Positions 1-12,164 of a DNA stretch of 64,000 nucleotides are shown here, in pieces; position 1 is the first letter of the stretch, and the number at the start of each line of letters is the position of its first letter. Location of the stretch: assembly GCA_026874595.1 (NCBI GenBank), contig CM049310.1, positions 85,101,056-85,165,055 on the forward strand. Direction: 5' to 3'. The position numbers and the translations under genes are program-made. Origin of the DNA: Sipunculus nudus (lineage: Eukaryota > Annelida > Sipuncula > Golfingiida > Sipunculidae). The notes under the pieces were generated by a model. It worked only from the letters and a program-made list of their open reading frames with translations, had not been told where the DNA came from and ran no database searches.

Positions 1-293
1 GTGGACTTGAGCGAAGGAAGGGATCAGTGACTCGATCCGGACATTGGGAGGGGGGCTTGGTGAGTGGCGGAGCCGCGTAATGGGAATGATCTGGGCCGGG
101 TTGCTGTCTGCGGTCTTGGTCGAGAAAGTGCTCGATGGGTGGTATGTTCGGTTGGAGTGAACATGACTGCCGACCGCGGGCCTACGGAAAATAGACATGG
201 ACCTTAAATCCATTTGGCGGATTCCGCTGTCCTGTAGAATAATTCTTTTTTATTTGCTAGCCATGATTTTTATATCGCTTTTGAGGAGTTGTC
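1..293. repeat. Dispersed direct repeat, copy 1 (cut by window start)
   Basis: About 290 bp that recurs at 2453-2737 in the same orientation, with roughly 85% identity by eye. Both copies share the run GATCAGTGACTCGATCCGGA near the start and end in TTGAGGAGTTGTC, after which the flanks diverge. The left edge lies outside the window. The region between the copies has no reading frame of note. The pair could be long terminal repeats of a decayed element or two independent insertions. I cannot assign a family. Confidence 0.75.
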
Positions 294-454
294 TCAGGTT
301 TGAAATTTGTCATGTTAAGATGTTAAAACAATAAAAAAAAAACACTGACATAAATCTTGTAAACAATGTAAGTTAAACAATGTGTAATCTTGTGAACAAT
401 GCATTGTAAACAATGTGTCTAGGTGAAGGCCTAATAAATTTTCAAAACTTTTAA

Positions 455-605
455 GCAATCCCGGACAAGCCCCCTTTTTGTTTCGAAGACAAATTGCTCA
501 GGGGAAAATCCGATCCCGGATTCGAACCCATGTCGGTGGCGCACAAGTCCGGCGTACCAACCGCTTCGCTAGCAAAGCAAGCTTCACTAGCAAAACAGTT
601 CGGTC
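455..605 (-). mobile_element. tRNA-derived SINE (reverse strand)
   Basis: Read on the minus strand, 580-505 resembles a tRNA gene. An A-box-like stretch (TAGCGAAGCGGTTGG) is followed by a B box GGTTCGAATCC at 529-513, the internal RNA polymerase III promoter layout. The acceptor-stem pairing of a working tRNA is not evident, and a non-tRNA body continues to about 455. This fits a tRNA-derived SINE rather than a tRNA gene. The 3' boundary is uncertain. Confidence 0.6.
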
Positions 606-649
606 CGATTTTATTTCACCCCGTAACAAACCTTAATATATGACTTCCG

Positions 650-650
<1 letters not shown>

Positions 651-708
<58 letters not shown>
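651..708. repeat. (TA)n microsatellite
   Basis: Uninterrupted TA dinucleotide run of about 57 bp. Similar runs occur at 9460, 12112, 13023, 32751, 34866, 36225 and 60838, several of them beside mobile-element ends. Confidence 0.98.
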
Positions 709-709
<1 letters not shown>

Positions 710-2452
710 CTCTCGAATAAAAGTTTCATACAGTAATATTATAAACGGTGTAAGTCTCTATATAGATGAAATTGCATGCAAAATATTCAATTTTTTAAAA
801 AGCAAAAAAAAAAAAATATTTACGTTATAACTTCGAATAGAACGAATCTTAATATGAATTGACGATGCAGAACACGTTTATGTATCATCCATTGGTTTTT
901 CTATGAGAAGACCATAGTAAGGATGAATTAATGTTAAAATAATCATGGAATCCGGTATATTTTTTTTTCCAATGTATGATTCGTTTTCGCGTGGTTGATC
1001 TCAATTAACTTTTTAACCACAGCATACCAAAAGATAAGTTCTTTACTCTAACATACACAACGGATCTATCTCATGTCTTATTAGGTAAACCCCTTCTATC
1101 TGACTGCTTTTTGTCATCTGCATCTTTACATTATTATGCATTTTTATGAATCTCTTAAGGCTAAATAGGATATTGTTAAAGGCGTAGAAATGGCTTAGGA
1201 TGGCTAGAACATGGCAGGTTTCTCTGTGTAACCTTATGTTTATACGGAATGACGACAGGATAATTGTCTCGAATTTTTAATTCATTGCATTTGGATAAAT
1301 AGGACATTTTCCACCACTTAAAATATGCTTTAAAAAAAAAATAAAACCTTTAAATAAAAAGTGTATCATCCATATTATTCTTAATAATTTCAGAGTGTGA
1401 GATCAACAAATGTGTTTTCAAAACATAGTGACACTAAAGTTGGCCATCCCGACACACTTTTGACAGTATAAATATTTTGTAAATATTTATAAAAATGGTA
1501 AGTAGCAAGTCATGTTATGTTGCCGCAAAATAAATATTAACCCCTGTCCGTGTAGATTGCAACTACGGATACAAATATTTGTCATAACAATAACCAAGTA
1601 CGAGCGATCTCTGTAATATGACAATTTTATCCTGGTAAGAGTTCGACTAATCAAATGAAAATTTCCCCTGCTTGATGATGCTGTGTTGGCTGCGTCTGGA
1701 ATTAAGGGAATAAATAATTAATGTATATAAACATATAATTAATAATCACTTATGTTTTTTGACGATTAATGACAGCCTAACTTTTATAAATAATATTTTT
1801 ATTACTTGTCATAAATTATATAAATTGAGAAGCATATGACCGCACAATGGTGTATCAGAAGAGAAGGCAGAATTGTAATTGAAACCGTTTTGTGTATACG
1901 GCAGTCATTATCGGGCAATAAAACATGAACTTCGATTGTCACGTCCATCAGATATACACGGATCTTTACGAGCAAAGAAATGGAAATACAAGCAACAACA
2001 CAAACAACACAAATAACTTAACATATGGGAGGGCATATACCTCAGTCTGCAAATACCGGAGAATATAATGTTTCAATCTTTAAATGCACGTATACTCAGT
2101 CTATAAAAAATACGTATGATATTTACCTTTACAATTACTCAGAGAAAATCAATTTTAAGGTATAAGTGGCTTTGTCCAGTCGATGCAATGCTTAAAACAT
2201 AATTCCTTCCACTAACAGAGCTATCGAACTCTGCCGCAAATCTTAAAACAGGTACTGCCACCTCGCGGCAAATTAAATAACTGTGGGGACACCCCCCCCC
2301 CCCCCCCTCCCCAGTGGTGTCTTTACGGTTGCGAGGGATTTAAGGAATGACCATCTTTATGGTATGCAAATACAACGGAGAAAGTAACCCGGAGAAAATG
2401 TGTAGAGCGTGAAGGTTCGGAATGTCAGAAAGAGAGAGCGTTCGGGAAAATA
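709..2452. other. Non-coding stretch, nothing recognised
   Basis: AT-rich DNA with no convincing exon, RNA gene or repeat structure. It includes a C homopolymer near 2291-2307. It lies between the two copies of the 290-bp direct repeat, so it could be the internal part of a decayed element, but no protein remnants are visible. Confidence 0.6.
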
Positions 2453-2737
2453 GTGGACTTGAGCGTCGGAAGGGATCAGTGACTCGATCCGGACATTGGT
2501 GTGTGGCCGAGCCGCGTATTGGGGATGAACTAGGCCGGGTTGCTGTCTGCGGTCATGGTCGAGAAAGGGCTCGGTGGGTGGTAATGTTCGGTTAGAGTGA
2601 ACATTGCTGCCGACCGTGGGCCCACGGAAGATCGGCATGGGCCTGGAGTTAATTTGGCGGATTCCGCTGTCCTGTAATTAAGTTGTTTTTATTTTATTTG
2701 CTAAACATGATTTTTATATCGCTTTTGAGGAGTTGTC
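2453..2737. repeat. Dispersed direct repeat, copy 2
   Basis: Second copy of the repeat at 1-293, same orientation. Small indels are present, for example around 2500, where copy 1 has an extra G-rich segment. On the minus strand an open frame of about 90 codons crosses it with no recognisable domain. The minus strand also shows a TATAAAA-like string just inside the 2737 edge. Confidence 0.75.
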
Positions 2738-3440
2738 ATTCTTAGTAATTGAGTGTAAGAAGCAGTTACGTGTTTTGAACTGGCCAGTAATTTCATCAAA
2801 TTCCAACAACCCTCCCCCCCCCCCCCCCTTTGACGAACCCGTGTAGCGCTGGGAAGTGAAACCCCGGTTCGCTACAGTTTTAGTGAGCCAGCACGCACGG
2901 GGAGAGATGATTTGGAGTGTTTTATGACATATTATTGTGTTTTTAATTTGAGCATAATATTTGATTATTTTGGCTAGAACTAGCAATCAGTTCATCATGT
3001 ATATGTTCCATATGTGATGTGATATTGGGTATATCATGTTGAAACTATATGCTCTGTTGTTCAGTTTAATTGGAGCATCAGCTAAGGATTATTTAGTGAT
3101 ATTTTGTTATTATTCATTACTTTGGATTTTAAATAATTTCTGTTTCAATGTTTTTGCTGAATAATCATGACAGTATATATATAATAAGACTGATGAGAAG
3201 TATTGACTTCATATTTTATTCAAGGCACAGTAGTTCAATGTTCAGATTTACGAGTCTGGTGATTTTTGGTGTACCAGGGTTTTAACTGACTAGGCTATAT
3301 TTTAGGTGCATTCTCTCTTGAAAGGATAGAGAATAGTGTAGAGTAACCTGCTATGACTATTGGTAACCGGTTTGGACAATTTATGTGCCTTTTGTGTTAT
3401 TTTACTGCTTGGGAGACAGATATTTGTACTGAACATTGTG
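2738..3440. other. Non-coding stretch with C homopolymer
   Basis: No gene recognised. A run of more than 15 C sits near 2814-2829, followed by GC-richer sequence (2830-2880) containing an AACCCCGGTTCG motif. It could be part of a retroelement, but nothing decisive is visible. Confidence 0.5.
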
Positions 3441-3446
3441 TTGTGG

Positions 3447-3633
3447 AGGGAGGTAAGCCCCGTGCCAGGAGTCGCCTGGGAGATCGGGAAGGCGAGATTT
3501 CTCCACAGACATCCCATATACTATTTCGACGAAATAAACTGATGATGATGATGTTGGGAATGACTAAGAGGGAGGTGAGCCCCGTACCAGGAGTGACCTG
3601 TGGGATCGGGTTGCCAGGATTCCTCCGCAGCCA
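3447..3633 (+). repeat. Two tandem copies of a ~60-bp motif, 123 bp apart
   Basis: A motif beginning GGAGGTAAGCCCCGTGCCAG (3447) recurs diverged at 3570 as GGAGGTGAGCCCCGTACCAG. Each copy continues through a GATCGGG core into a TTTCTCC/TTCCTCC CGCAG-like end. Between them lies AAATAAACTGATGATGATGATG, a tail-like microsatellite of the kind seen at SINE or LINE 3' ends. The family is unknown. Confidence 0.65.
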
Positions 3634-3639
3634 TTCTCA

Positions 3640-4216
3640 TGTTATATCAGGAGCATTGGGTCAGTGAAGCGAGGGATAGGGCAGTGACCTCAGCGGCCGA
3701 TGCTGCTATGTTAAGCCGTGGTTTTTGCATAAAGAGACCGGCGTATAGACATGTATAATTGGTAAGAGGATGACATGGAAGGCTGAATTTTGGCAGGGAA
3801 TTTATTTGTAGCAACCCAAGCTCATACATTTGGTGAACTGGTTTCTATGGCGGAATCACCAAGGGTAACAGTCTTGTTTTAAAAGTATGCCCTTGTGTGA
3901 CAAGATATGCCATATGAACAACTACCAAATTAGCAGAGATAATTGGTTTAGCTAGACCTTTCCTTAGCCATCAGTTGTAGCCGTCCATGTATTTTACCTA
4001 ACGTGTATTTCTATTGGTATGTCACCGGGGTCAATTAAAACACAGGGTATTGTCATGTTTAATGTGGATTTGTATTTATATGGAAGGAAAACAAAAGTTG
4101 TTTTCGGTAGATTATAAAAAATGTTTTAACAGTTTACTATTGATATCAAGATGTGGATTTGCTGATGACATTGCCCTGCAAAGTCGGAGCCCAAAGTGAC
4201 TGGAATCCGTTCTGAT
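3640..4216. other. Non-coding stretch upstream of the zinc-finger frame
   Basis: No convincing coding signal, RNA gene or repeat. The frame of the downstream zinc-finger protein is open only from about 4196. Confidence 0.5.
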
Positions 4217-4972
4217 ATGTGTCGTTACAGAACCATGTCGCATTTCCCATCGCAGGATGTTCGGCTGAGAAATCCTGAACAGGCTGCCGGTCTGGAGCGA
4301 CGTGTAGTAACCTTTACTCGAGGGGGCGATGAATCTCAAACTCCCCCGAGAGGGGCTAGCCCTATAGCACCACTGTCCCCTAGTACACCAGAGCGAGATG
4401 AAAGACCCGCCAGCTTTGACAGCTCAAAGGGCATAACGATCCGGCCCCGGATCCAACCATCCAGAGAGCGACGACAGTCTCGTTGGGTTTGTCCAGTGCG
4501 CCGTTGTCGACAAAATCGAGATAGTGAGCGTGCGCTCGGTCGGCACTGGATTGAAAGACATATGTTACATACCAGAGTCTTTGCCTGCCCTTTTTCGGAC
4601 TGCAATTATCGCGCGCAACGGCATACACGAGTCCGCGATCATCTCATACAGGGACATAGGCCCGATTTACCTGCAGAAAAGAGTATGAACAGTGGTCTAG
4701 TATTTGTTCCGGTACTGAGGGAATCCCTACGTGACCAAGGCTATCAGGACCCGGAGGGCAAGTCCTTCCCTGGAGATCTCCAGAAGATCTGGAGTTTCAC
4801 TGGCCTGATGTTACCTATGGAAAGGGTAACTGAAGCAAGCGGCCCCAGACCTGGTGCCGCCTGTACCACACAAGAACAACTTGATCTCCTCCAGACTGGG
4901 CTTCAACAAATGCGCGTCAGCAAAAAGGTGCCTCTTTCTCTCATAACAGTACATATCAAATGGTTGTCCTGA
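4217..4972 (+). CDS. C2H2 zinc-finger protein, possibly transposon-derived fragment
   Basis: Single-exon frame of 251 aa from the first in-frame ATG (the frame opens slightly upstream). It carries two C2H2 fingers with identical, atypical spacing C-x4-C-x12-H-x4-H, near residues 90-115 and 120-145. Finger 1 reads CPVRRC...HWIERH and finger 2 CPFSDC...HLIQGH. The N-terminal 85 residues are low-complexity, rich in Pro, Ser and Arg. Nucleic-acid binding is the reasonable expectation for the family. No promoter or intron is evident. The last ~45 codons lie antisense to another coding-like frame (4840-5131), so the true C-terminus may have been lost at a rearrangement. It could be a host gene fragment or a protein of a mobile element; I cannot decide. 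Confidence 0.55.
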   Translation: MCRYRTMSHFPSQDVRLRNPEQAAGLERRVVTFTRGGDESQTPPRGASPIAPLSPSTPERDERPASFDSSKGITIRPRIQPSRERRQSRWVCPVRRCRQNRDSERALGRHWIERHMLHTRVFACPFSDCNYRAQRHTRVRDHLIQGHRPDLPAEKSMNSGLVFVPVLRESLRDQGYQDPEGKSFPGDLQKIWSFTGLMLPMERVTEASGPRPGAACTTQEQLDLLQTGLQQMRVSKKVPLSLITVHIKWLS

Positions 4973-5131
4973 GCTTTGTTGATTGTCTTCAGGTTGATCA
5001 GTAAATGATGATGCTCTCAGATAATCTGCAGGATTACATCTTTCGGTGCAACTTTGTGGCATAGAAATAACATCAGCCTTGGTTCTTTGCTTTATCTTAA
5101 CCCCCCCAATAATTATATCCGAATTTTTCAA
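4840..5131 (-). pseudogene. Coding-like antisense fragment, unknown family
   Basis: On the minus strand a frame of about 95 codons has balanced composition and protein-like text, with PADYLRASSFTDQPEDNQQS followed by a Ser/Gly/Gln-rich linker and a leucine-rich end. It ends abruptly near 4840 and has no partner frame beyond. I suspect the remnant of a repeat-encoded protein joined tail to tail with the zinc-finger frame. No domain is recognised. Confidence 0.3.
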
Positions 5132-7813
5132 TTTTCGGAGGGTTTGCGTTAAACCATATGAACATCCATTAAATTTTTGGAGTTAATCATAATAATTTTT
5201 TCTCATATACCATTAGGACAAAATAATTCCTATGTCCAGTTGAAGAAGCCGCCCATGCGTATGCATTTGTTCTTTCACCAGACAGTTTTAAACGGGGTGA
5301 CTAAAGCGTGACCGTGTTTATACAGGAACAGTGCACACTTGAGCACAAGACTGATAAGGTGATTCTGGTGGAGATTTTTAGGCTCCGACTGCAGGATCTT
5401 GTTAATAGAATCCATATTAATTCAAAGATGTACTCGTAATATATTTTTTTTCAAGTCCATGGAAATTGCGGATACTAACAAAACGTGTTCTTCTCACCCT
5501 AAACTGTGTTAAAGTTGTGGGGCTTTGAATAACCTTAAATAAAATCAATTCATTGGATGAACTATTGAAACCATGCATAGGGGTTAGAGTGGACCTTGAA
5601 CAATACGCTCAGTATCCAGTAAGCTCGAAATGCAGGAAAATCCACGAGGCGTCTTCTGAAAAAAAGTGACAGGCGTGGAGGAAATTAATGCACCATATTA
5701 AGATCACTTTTGGGGGAATATTAGAATGCTTAATTATGCAGCTTAATTTAGCATGATCCCGCAAAATAAAACAAACTTGTCAGCCGATACGCGTGCCGCA
5801 TTTAGAAGACCAAATCAGAATGGAAGCAGGTAAACCTTTGTCATAAAAAAACCAACTGTGTATTTATGATATAGATAATTATAATAATAACTCTGAATAC
5901 ACTCTCACTGGATGTACGCGTTAACACACGAAAGATCAGGAAACTGTATTTATTTAGATGAAGTTGACAAAGCATGCCCAGTGCAATGCTCTCAAATGAT
6001 TGCACACAGCATGGGGAAATTATTTTTATAGCCACCTATTCAATGCGTTTTTGCAGAATTAGTATAAGTTTAGATACATATATGGTCTCCCAGCGGTGGG
6101 TAATTGCTGCTACGAAACATGACCGATTTTTGAGCTTGTTTATCAACAAGTCGTACACGTCACACAAGACCATATTGACAAAAGAAAAGTGTGGTTGATT
6201 GGGCATGAGTGACAGCCGGAATATGACTAACTAACGCAAAAAAAATAAAATAAATAAATAAAATTAATAAAAAAAATATGGTTCTCAGGCACCGCCTGCG
6301 TCAATTTTAACCCCCAGCATCAAAAGTTTTGATCTTGATTTTTATCTTTCAAGAAGATGCATGCATAAATTATGATAATAACCGGGATGTGACATTATGC
6401 GGGCTTCAACATCGATGTCCTTTTGAGTCATAGAAGAAACATTATATCTCAAATTATATAAAATAAATCGTCAATAAAAAGGAAACAGAATCGTTTATGA
6501 ATATTTTTATTGCACAGCGGCATATCAAATAACGTTTATGCGCACCTGACAATTTATTTCCGGTAAGTTTTGTGCCGCATGCTGCAACAACTTACAAAAT
6601 CCGACTTGCCAACAGAAAGAGTCGTAGCGTCTGCCATGGGTCATGAGGTCAAATGTCTGGAAAAATGCGGCACATTTATAAGGTTTACGTAGGCAAACTA
6701 TTTTACTAGATAATTATTTCCCTGACGATTGCGCCTTATTTTCTGGATATCTTATTAATGACTCAAACTTCCATGATCGTCTTCATGACAGGATTGTTGG
6801 GGAGGGGGCATCGCCATGCCATTGTCAACTTTCTGAAGTTTCGCCGTGAATGAGGTTTTGGACCGGGTATCTCCTCCAGTGCTCACAAAAGCGAGGACCC
6901 TAAAAGGGGATTTTCGGTCGAAAGCAACGTTTGGAGCTCGTGCTTCATATCATCTCTGCAACGTCACCGAGGTGTAAACCACGGCCTTGCAAAGGTCAGG
7001 GGTTCATTATGTATGACATGTGATGGCAAACTTGCACTTGTTAACATACGAAGAAACGCAATGATGTTGATTACCGTGGTATCTTAAGACGTAAATTAGC
7101 TAAATGACGGGGAGTGACCTGCATGCATCAATGCATTGCCGGCCGCACACAGGTCGGAAATGTGATTGTTTGATACGCCTGACCGATTACAGGCTCTTGG
7201 CCTCGTTGATCGCCGTATCGGCGCCTGATGTGATATTAACTGCGATCTGGCATCATTGTTAAGGGTTCTAAGCATGACAATAAGCGGGATTATGACAGTA
7301 TTCCATGATATTAAACGGTCAGATTTACCATTGTTAATATAGGAAATGGTTAGGGATTTCAGATTTATGTGACAATAAACGGGATTTTCTATTAACCAAT
7401 ATGACACAAAGTGGGCTCGAATGTAATACAATTTATGTAGTGCTTTTACGTGTTTAGCAAAATAAAAATATGTTATTTTCACGCTTTTCCTTAAACATAT
7501 GACAATTTTATCGAAACTTTCAAAAAAAGGTCAAAGATAAAATATCGCCCGCCTCTCTGATTTCTGAAAAGCGTCTGAGAACCATAGTTATTTTGCCTAA
7601 TTTTTGTCAGAGAATGTGAAGCAACGCTATTTGCAAAATTCTGATGGAGACAACGACCGACGGCCAGTGTAACGGACCCCAATATATTATGAAGAGCCTC
7701 GGCACCGCAGGATCGGCGCTTTGAGGCTATATTTGTATGAGAGAAACTCCCGCTAATTTTAATATTCATTTAAAAAAAAATGTAGATGTATTATGAGTAC
7801 CCATTCGTTTTGC

Positions 7814-7815
<2 letters not shown>
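5132..7815. other. Long non-coding stretch, nothing recognised
   Basis: No supported exon, RNA gene or element. It contains an A-rich low-complexity patch at about 6236-6282. The open frames that occur here are short and have unbiased composition. Confidence 0.55.

Positions 7816-7847
<32 letters not shown>
7816..7847. repeat. (TAA)n microsatellite
   Basis: About ten uninterrupted AAT/TAA triplets. Confidence 0.97.
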
Positions 7848-8174
7848 GTGTTTGTACAACCCTTTCACATTTAACAATATCGAGGTGTTTGACGTAAATA
7901 TGTCCTGAGTAATACCTTGAACTTAGTGACATTTCTTGACTTTCTAAGTTTTACAGGCAATATTTTCTACATTTTTGGGGTCAATCCAGAGAATGCTGAG
8001 AATCCATAGGTTTTTAGGTTTGTTCTTAACACTGATAGCTTTAGACAGTCTTGACTTGAACGGAGGTGTCTGCTTGGTATGTTCATCTTAAGCAACTCAG
8101 AAATATAGATGGGAGACCATCAGGAGATTCTTGTAGCACATCTCCCGTGTCACTCTCCCGTCTCACAATATATA

Positions 8175-9456
8175 CAGTGAAAACTGGTCTAACGGACACC
8201 TCACTTAGGCGGACAACTGGCTATAACGGACAAGATATTGGAGTCCCTTCAAAATTCCCTGTATGTTTTATATAAGCGGAACCTCTGTAAGGCGGACACC
8301 TCACTACCGTGGACAACGGACAGCAGATTTCAACTCAAACCAACATTCTAAGAGTAAATGAACCTGACAAATGCGGCCACGATACGCCACCTTTGGCAGA
8401 CACTGATCACTCGCCCTGGGCAACATCAAAGACCACCTGTACTGTTGTTGTGTCTGAGACTGGAACACAAAGGATTATGCAATCCCAAGCTGTTAACTTA
8501 ATGCGTGTCCGTGCACCTAAGTTAAACATACTAAATATGAAGCGATAAACATCGTGTGACTTTATTTCACGGTTGATCATTCATTAGTTGCGAAGCTGCA
8601 TATTTTCGCTGGACCGCGGGGTCTTTAAATTGATTAAACGGCCACCGATTACCCATCTCAGTCCCTGATCCCTGATCTCAGCACGCAGTATCTAACTGTA
8701 AAATTAGCCATTTTGTTATAACAGACTGTATGACAGTAATTTATCGATTTTGCTTAGTATATCTCAAAGTGATATGCTCAGTGTCAAACATCTGCTCCCT
8801 CCGTAGCTGTTTGTACAATGCCGCCGTGCACATGCTCCTTGGGGGTCGTTTAATCTCAGGAGCCTTCAACATTAACGCAAATCAAACCAAACAACCATCA
8901 TTAAAGATAGTCTGTTTTAGGCTAAAGCTACATTCACCTATAAAAACGAATGTTCCAAGGTTCGTAGCCATTACAATCTTCGCATTATCAACGTCGTCAT
9001 TATCTTTGAGATTATCGCATTAGGACAGCTGAACAAAGACAGTTTTAGGCAATGTCGCCAGGTGGCACCACACGTACTCCTGGACGGGAGCTTATGCTAT
9101 CTGAGAAAGTTAAGCTTTTCGACTGAGTGAATCAGCGAAAAAGAGCCTATGAGCATATGAACATCGTTTTTACGGATGTCTTCATAATCTTAAACCTCTT
9201 ATATTGTTTACTACATGAGATAAGTTAAAAATAATCACAGTTTGTATATGAATACTGAATGCAGGATGTGTGCATGAATATGTATTACATATACATGAAA
9301 TCTTATATAATACAATAAACTTGTCCTTGCAGCTGTTCGAAGTCTTGATTTATAATCCCTCAGTTTTCAACAAAGGTCAATCTGCCTAATAAGGACACCT
9401 AACTATTAAGGGCAAAATGATTGAGTCCCTTGACTGTCCGCTTTAGACAGGTTTCA

Positions 9457-9459
<3 letters not shown>
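8175..9459. mobile_element. Non-autonomous Tigger/pogo-like DNA transposon relic
   Basis: The left end starts CAGTGAAAACTGGTCTAACG at 8175. The right end, read in reverse complement from 9459, starts CAGTGAAACCTGTCTAAAGC. These are terminal inverted repeats of about 25 bp with roughly 80% identity, flanked by TA on both sides (8173-8174 and 9460-9461), the expected pogo/Tigger target duplication. Sub-terminal copies of a GGCGGACACCTCACT-type motif recur near 8205 and 8293. The 1285-bp interior has no DDE transposase; the longest frame (about 8309-8548) has no recognisable domain. The right end abuts a (TA)n tract, which makes the exact duplication ambiguous. Family assignment rests on terminal sequence and TA duplication only. 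Confidence 0.7.

Positions 9460-9512
<53 letters not shown>
9460..9512. repeat. (TA)n microsatellite at transposon edge
   Basis: TA run directly abutting the right end of the pogo-like element. The insertion probably targeted or seeded this tract. Confidence 0.97.
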
Positions 9513-9514
<2 letters not shown>

Positions 9515-9932
9515 CTCGAAAATTGAGGGGGGTTGCAAAGGGGTGACCTGATACAGCTTAAACACGTAAAATTACATATAAAAGGTCACTTACCCCGCAG
9601 TAATGGGTAGATATTGCCCGACTAATTAGTCCTTGACAGCATTTTATGTTTTGTTCTCTATCCATAACCATACGCGAGACGTGTTAATCTTAACATAATA
9701 CTAATATATTCAATAGAATGCCTGCATGCACACGTAGTAACCGACGCTCATAATGACGCGCATAAAGTCCAATTGATTTCCGGTTCGTCTGTTCAATGCT
9801 AGCATGAGTAAATACATTCGGATGAGAGTTTAATTTTACAATAATTCGCGCACTTGGTAAAAGATCTGTCAGTCCGTTTCATTTGCCCTAAATACTTAAA
9901 TATTATCATAATTCTATGCATTTCATTGGAAA

Positions 9933-10000
9933 GTACTGATGTTCCATTAATGCCTGTGGATGTGGGCTGTCGACCATGTTTTGAAGGTCAAAATGTATTT
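9933..10000 (+). repeat. Diverged duplication, copy 1
   Basis: Shares the core TGTGGGCTGTCGA and the following GTTTTGAAG with 11185-11250, in the same orientation and about 1.25 kb apart. Confidence 0.5.
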
Positions 10001-10951
10001 GAACACGCGTATATCCCACGGCTTATCGTCGCCAAGTATGATAATTTGCTAAACAACCAGATTTTTTAGATTGCCCCATCGATTGTCCACAAGATAAAAC
10101 AATGAACGCGGAAGATACCCAGTGTTCGCAGGTAGAATATTTTACTGTGATACTTGCTTGAAGACAACCCGCCTCATCATACATTTTGGTCATCAGGCTT
10201 TGTGGCGTATCGTAAACATTTTATGTACATTGTAATTATCCACTGGCAGCTGGCAGGATTTTTATAATCCCAGATGGGTATAGTGATATATAGACGTGAC
10301 CCTCCTCATTATATATAATGTTTTTTGGTTGCTTCTTTCACATGTTTGAGCTGATTTTAAACATGGGCAAGACAATAAATATTATCTTAATCTAGAAACC
10401 CATTAAAAACCGCCTTTTAGTCATCTTGACATTTTTGTCTTAACAATGTGTAAGTCAGAATGACTATTCATGGTAAATAGACGTGTGAACCGGAAAAAAT
10501 TCATATGAAAAAAAAAATAAAATATACAAAGGAAGTTCAGTGACAGAAGAAGCCATGCCACAAATCTGTATGAGATAAAACATTTGTTAACGTTTATTTA
10601 TAACGGCTCATCGCTTACAAATATCGTCTCCCTTGGAATAAACTGTCTAATCATTTAATGTGATTGTTTAATTTCTCATATCCAGCATTAATAAAAATTG
10701 CGTTAATCTCTGCAAACTGGTAAATTTCCCCGTTTGTTTCTAAAATAATGTTACTGCAATTAAGTATGTCTTGAACGGGCTTTAATACGTACATGTTTGC
10801 GAAGGCACATCTTAATATAGATAGGATTTACGGTTTAGTTTATTTATACATTTACGTGATTTATTCTTTGCTGTTATCTTATGTTAACATTGTTGCATAT
10901 GAACTTCAAAATCACCTTAGGATAGTCTCAAATGCATGAAGTGGGCCAGTT

Positions 10952-11024
10952 AGGGGTAACCCCGACCGCTGGTGATCAGACGTGGTATTAATCTAGATAC
11001 TCGCTTCACCAGCAGTTAACCCTA
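10952..11024. repeat. Foldback (inverted repeat)
   Basis: The left arm GGGGTAACCCCGACCGCTGG and the right arm, read in reverse complement AGGGTTAACTGCTGGTGAAG, pair imperfectly across about 40 bp. Possibly a tiny MITE remnant. Confidence 0.5.
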
Positions 11025-11184
11025 TTTGTAAAAGCCATGTGTGATAACAGCGGGTGAAGAAAGAGCTAACACGGCAGGAAGTTTAGATTAACAAAATGTC
11101 ACTAAAAGAAGTCCAACAAACGGTGAATATTTGGGAAAAGGACCGTGCTAATGATTGGTCTTATTATCACGAGCATTTTAGTGG

Positions 11185-11250
11185 TGTGTTCTGATGTACG
11201 TTAACCTCCTGCGGGTGTGGGCTGTCGATAACGTTTTGAAGATTAATATG
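11185..11250 (+). repeat. Diverged duplication, copy 2
   Basis: Partner of 9933-10000, sharing GTGTGGGCTGTCGA and GTTTTGAAG. Confidence 0.5.
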
Positions 11251-11783
11251 ATATATAGTGTTTGGCTGAAACACCGTTTCATATTCGTTTAAAAATATAA
11301 ACAAACCAGTCTTACTGACATTTTTTGTGTTCATGATTATTATATTATTTATTTAATGGTGAACATCTTAATATCTAAATAATATCTTAATTTTCCGAGG
11401 GTATTGAAATTAGCTTTTGTAGGAGTGACTTACAGATCTGCAAATATGTTTGCAATAGTTTAATAAAAAGAGTGATACCATTTAAATACCACGTCTATTA
11501 CAAGATTCAAATGATAACTATAAACAAGATCCAAGCCTCGGACACTACGTCCGAACATGTCATACCTTGCTTTTATATGTTTGGAGAGTTTTCGTTTTAC
11601 TTTAGAAAAACATATAACCGCTAAGAGCAAAATACTTCCAGGTCTAAAGCGGCCTTATTACTTAGTTACTGAGGACGATATTCATGTTTTCCATATTATG
11701 TATAAAAATGCTATTGGTTATGCTGGCTGGACCACCAATGTAAATAAAAACAATACAGTGTCTTGCTAGTACAAGGGCGAAGC

Positions 11784-11800
11784 CGGGGGGGGGGGGGGGG
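11784..11800. repeat. Poly-G run
   Basis: About 17 consecutive G. Other homopolymer runs are C at 23590, G at 35682 and A at 42557. Confidence 0.95.
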
Positions 11801-12107
11801 TTTACACTCTCCTTCAGTACAATTTGATCAACATGTATTTGTTAATACTAAGAGATCTTCCAGGAACGTTATTTCTGAATATGTAATTTCATAACTAAGA
11901 AACTTGAGCTAGGACTCCGAAACTTATGATTAATAAGCTGATGGTAATAACTGACTTTTTTTCAGCCATTGAAGCTATGGCAACTGTTTCTCTTGTTCTA
12001 AGGCTTTTAAATGTCACATGAGTATTTAAATTCAAGGCTTATTCTTAGTGAATATAATTTGGTATGATTTACGTCTTGGTTGTCTCATCATGCAGTTTTA
12101 CACACAC

Positions 12108-12111
<4 letters not shown>

Positions 12112-12154
<43 letters not shown>

Positions 12155-12164
12155 TAGATATATT

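Larger units (their letters stand above)
9513..11783. other. Non-coding stretch with two small repeat structures
   Basis: No gene recognised. It holds a foldback at 10952-11024 and a diverged ~65-bp duplication (9933-10000 and 11185-11250). The rest is unremarkable AT-rich DNA. Confidence 0.55.

Noticed and set aside
505-580. Functional tRNA gene
   Set aside because: A and B boxes are present, but the cloverleaf pairing is not, and a SINE body continues downstream.
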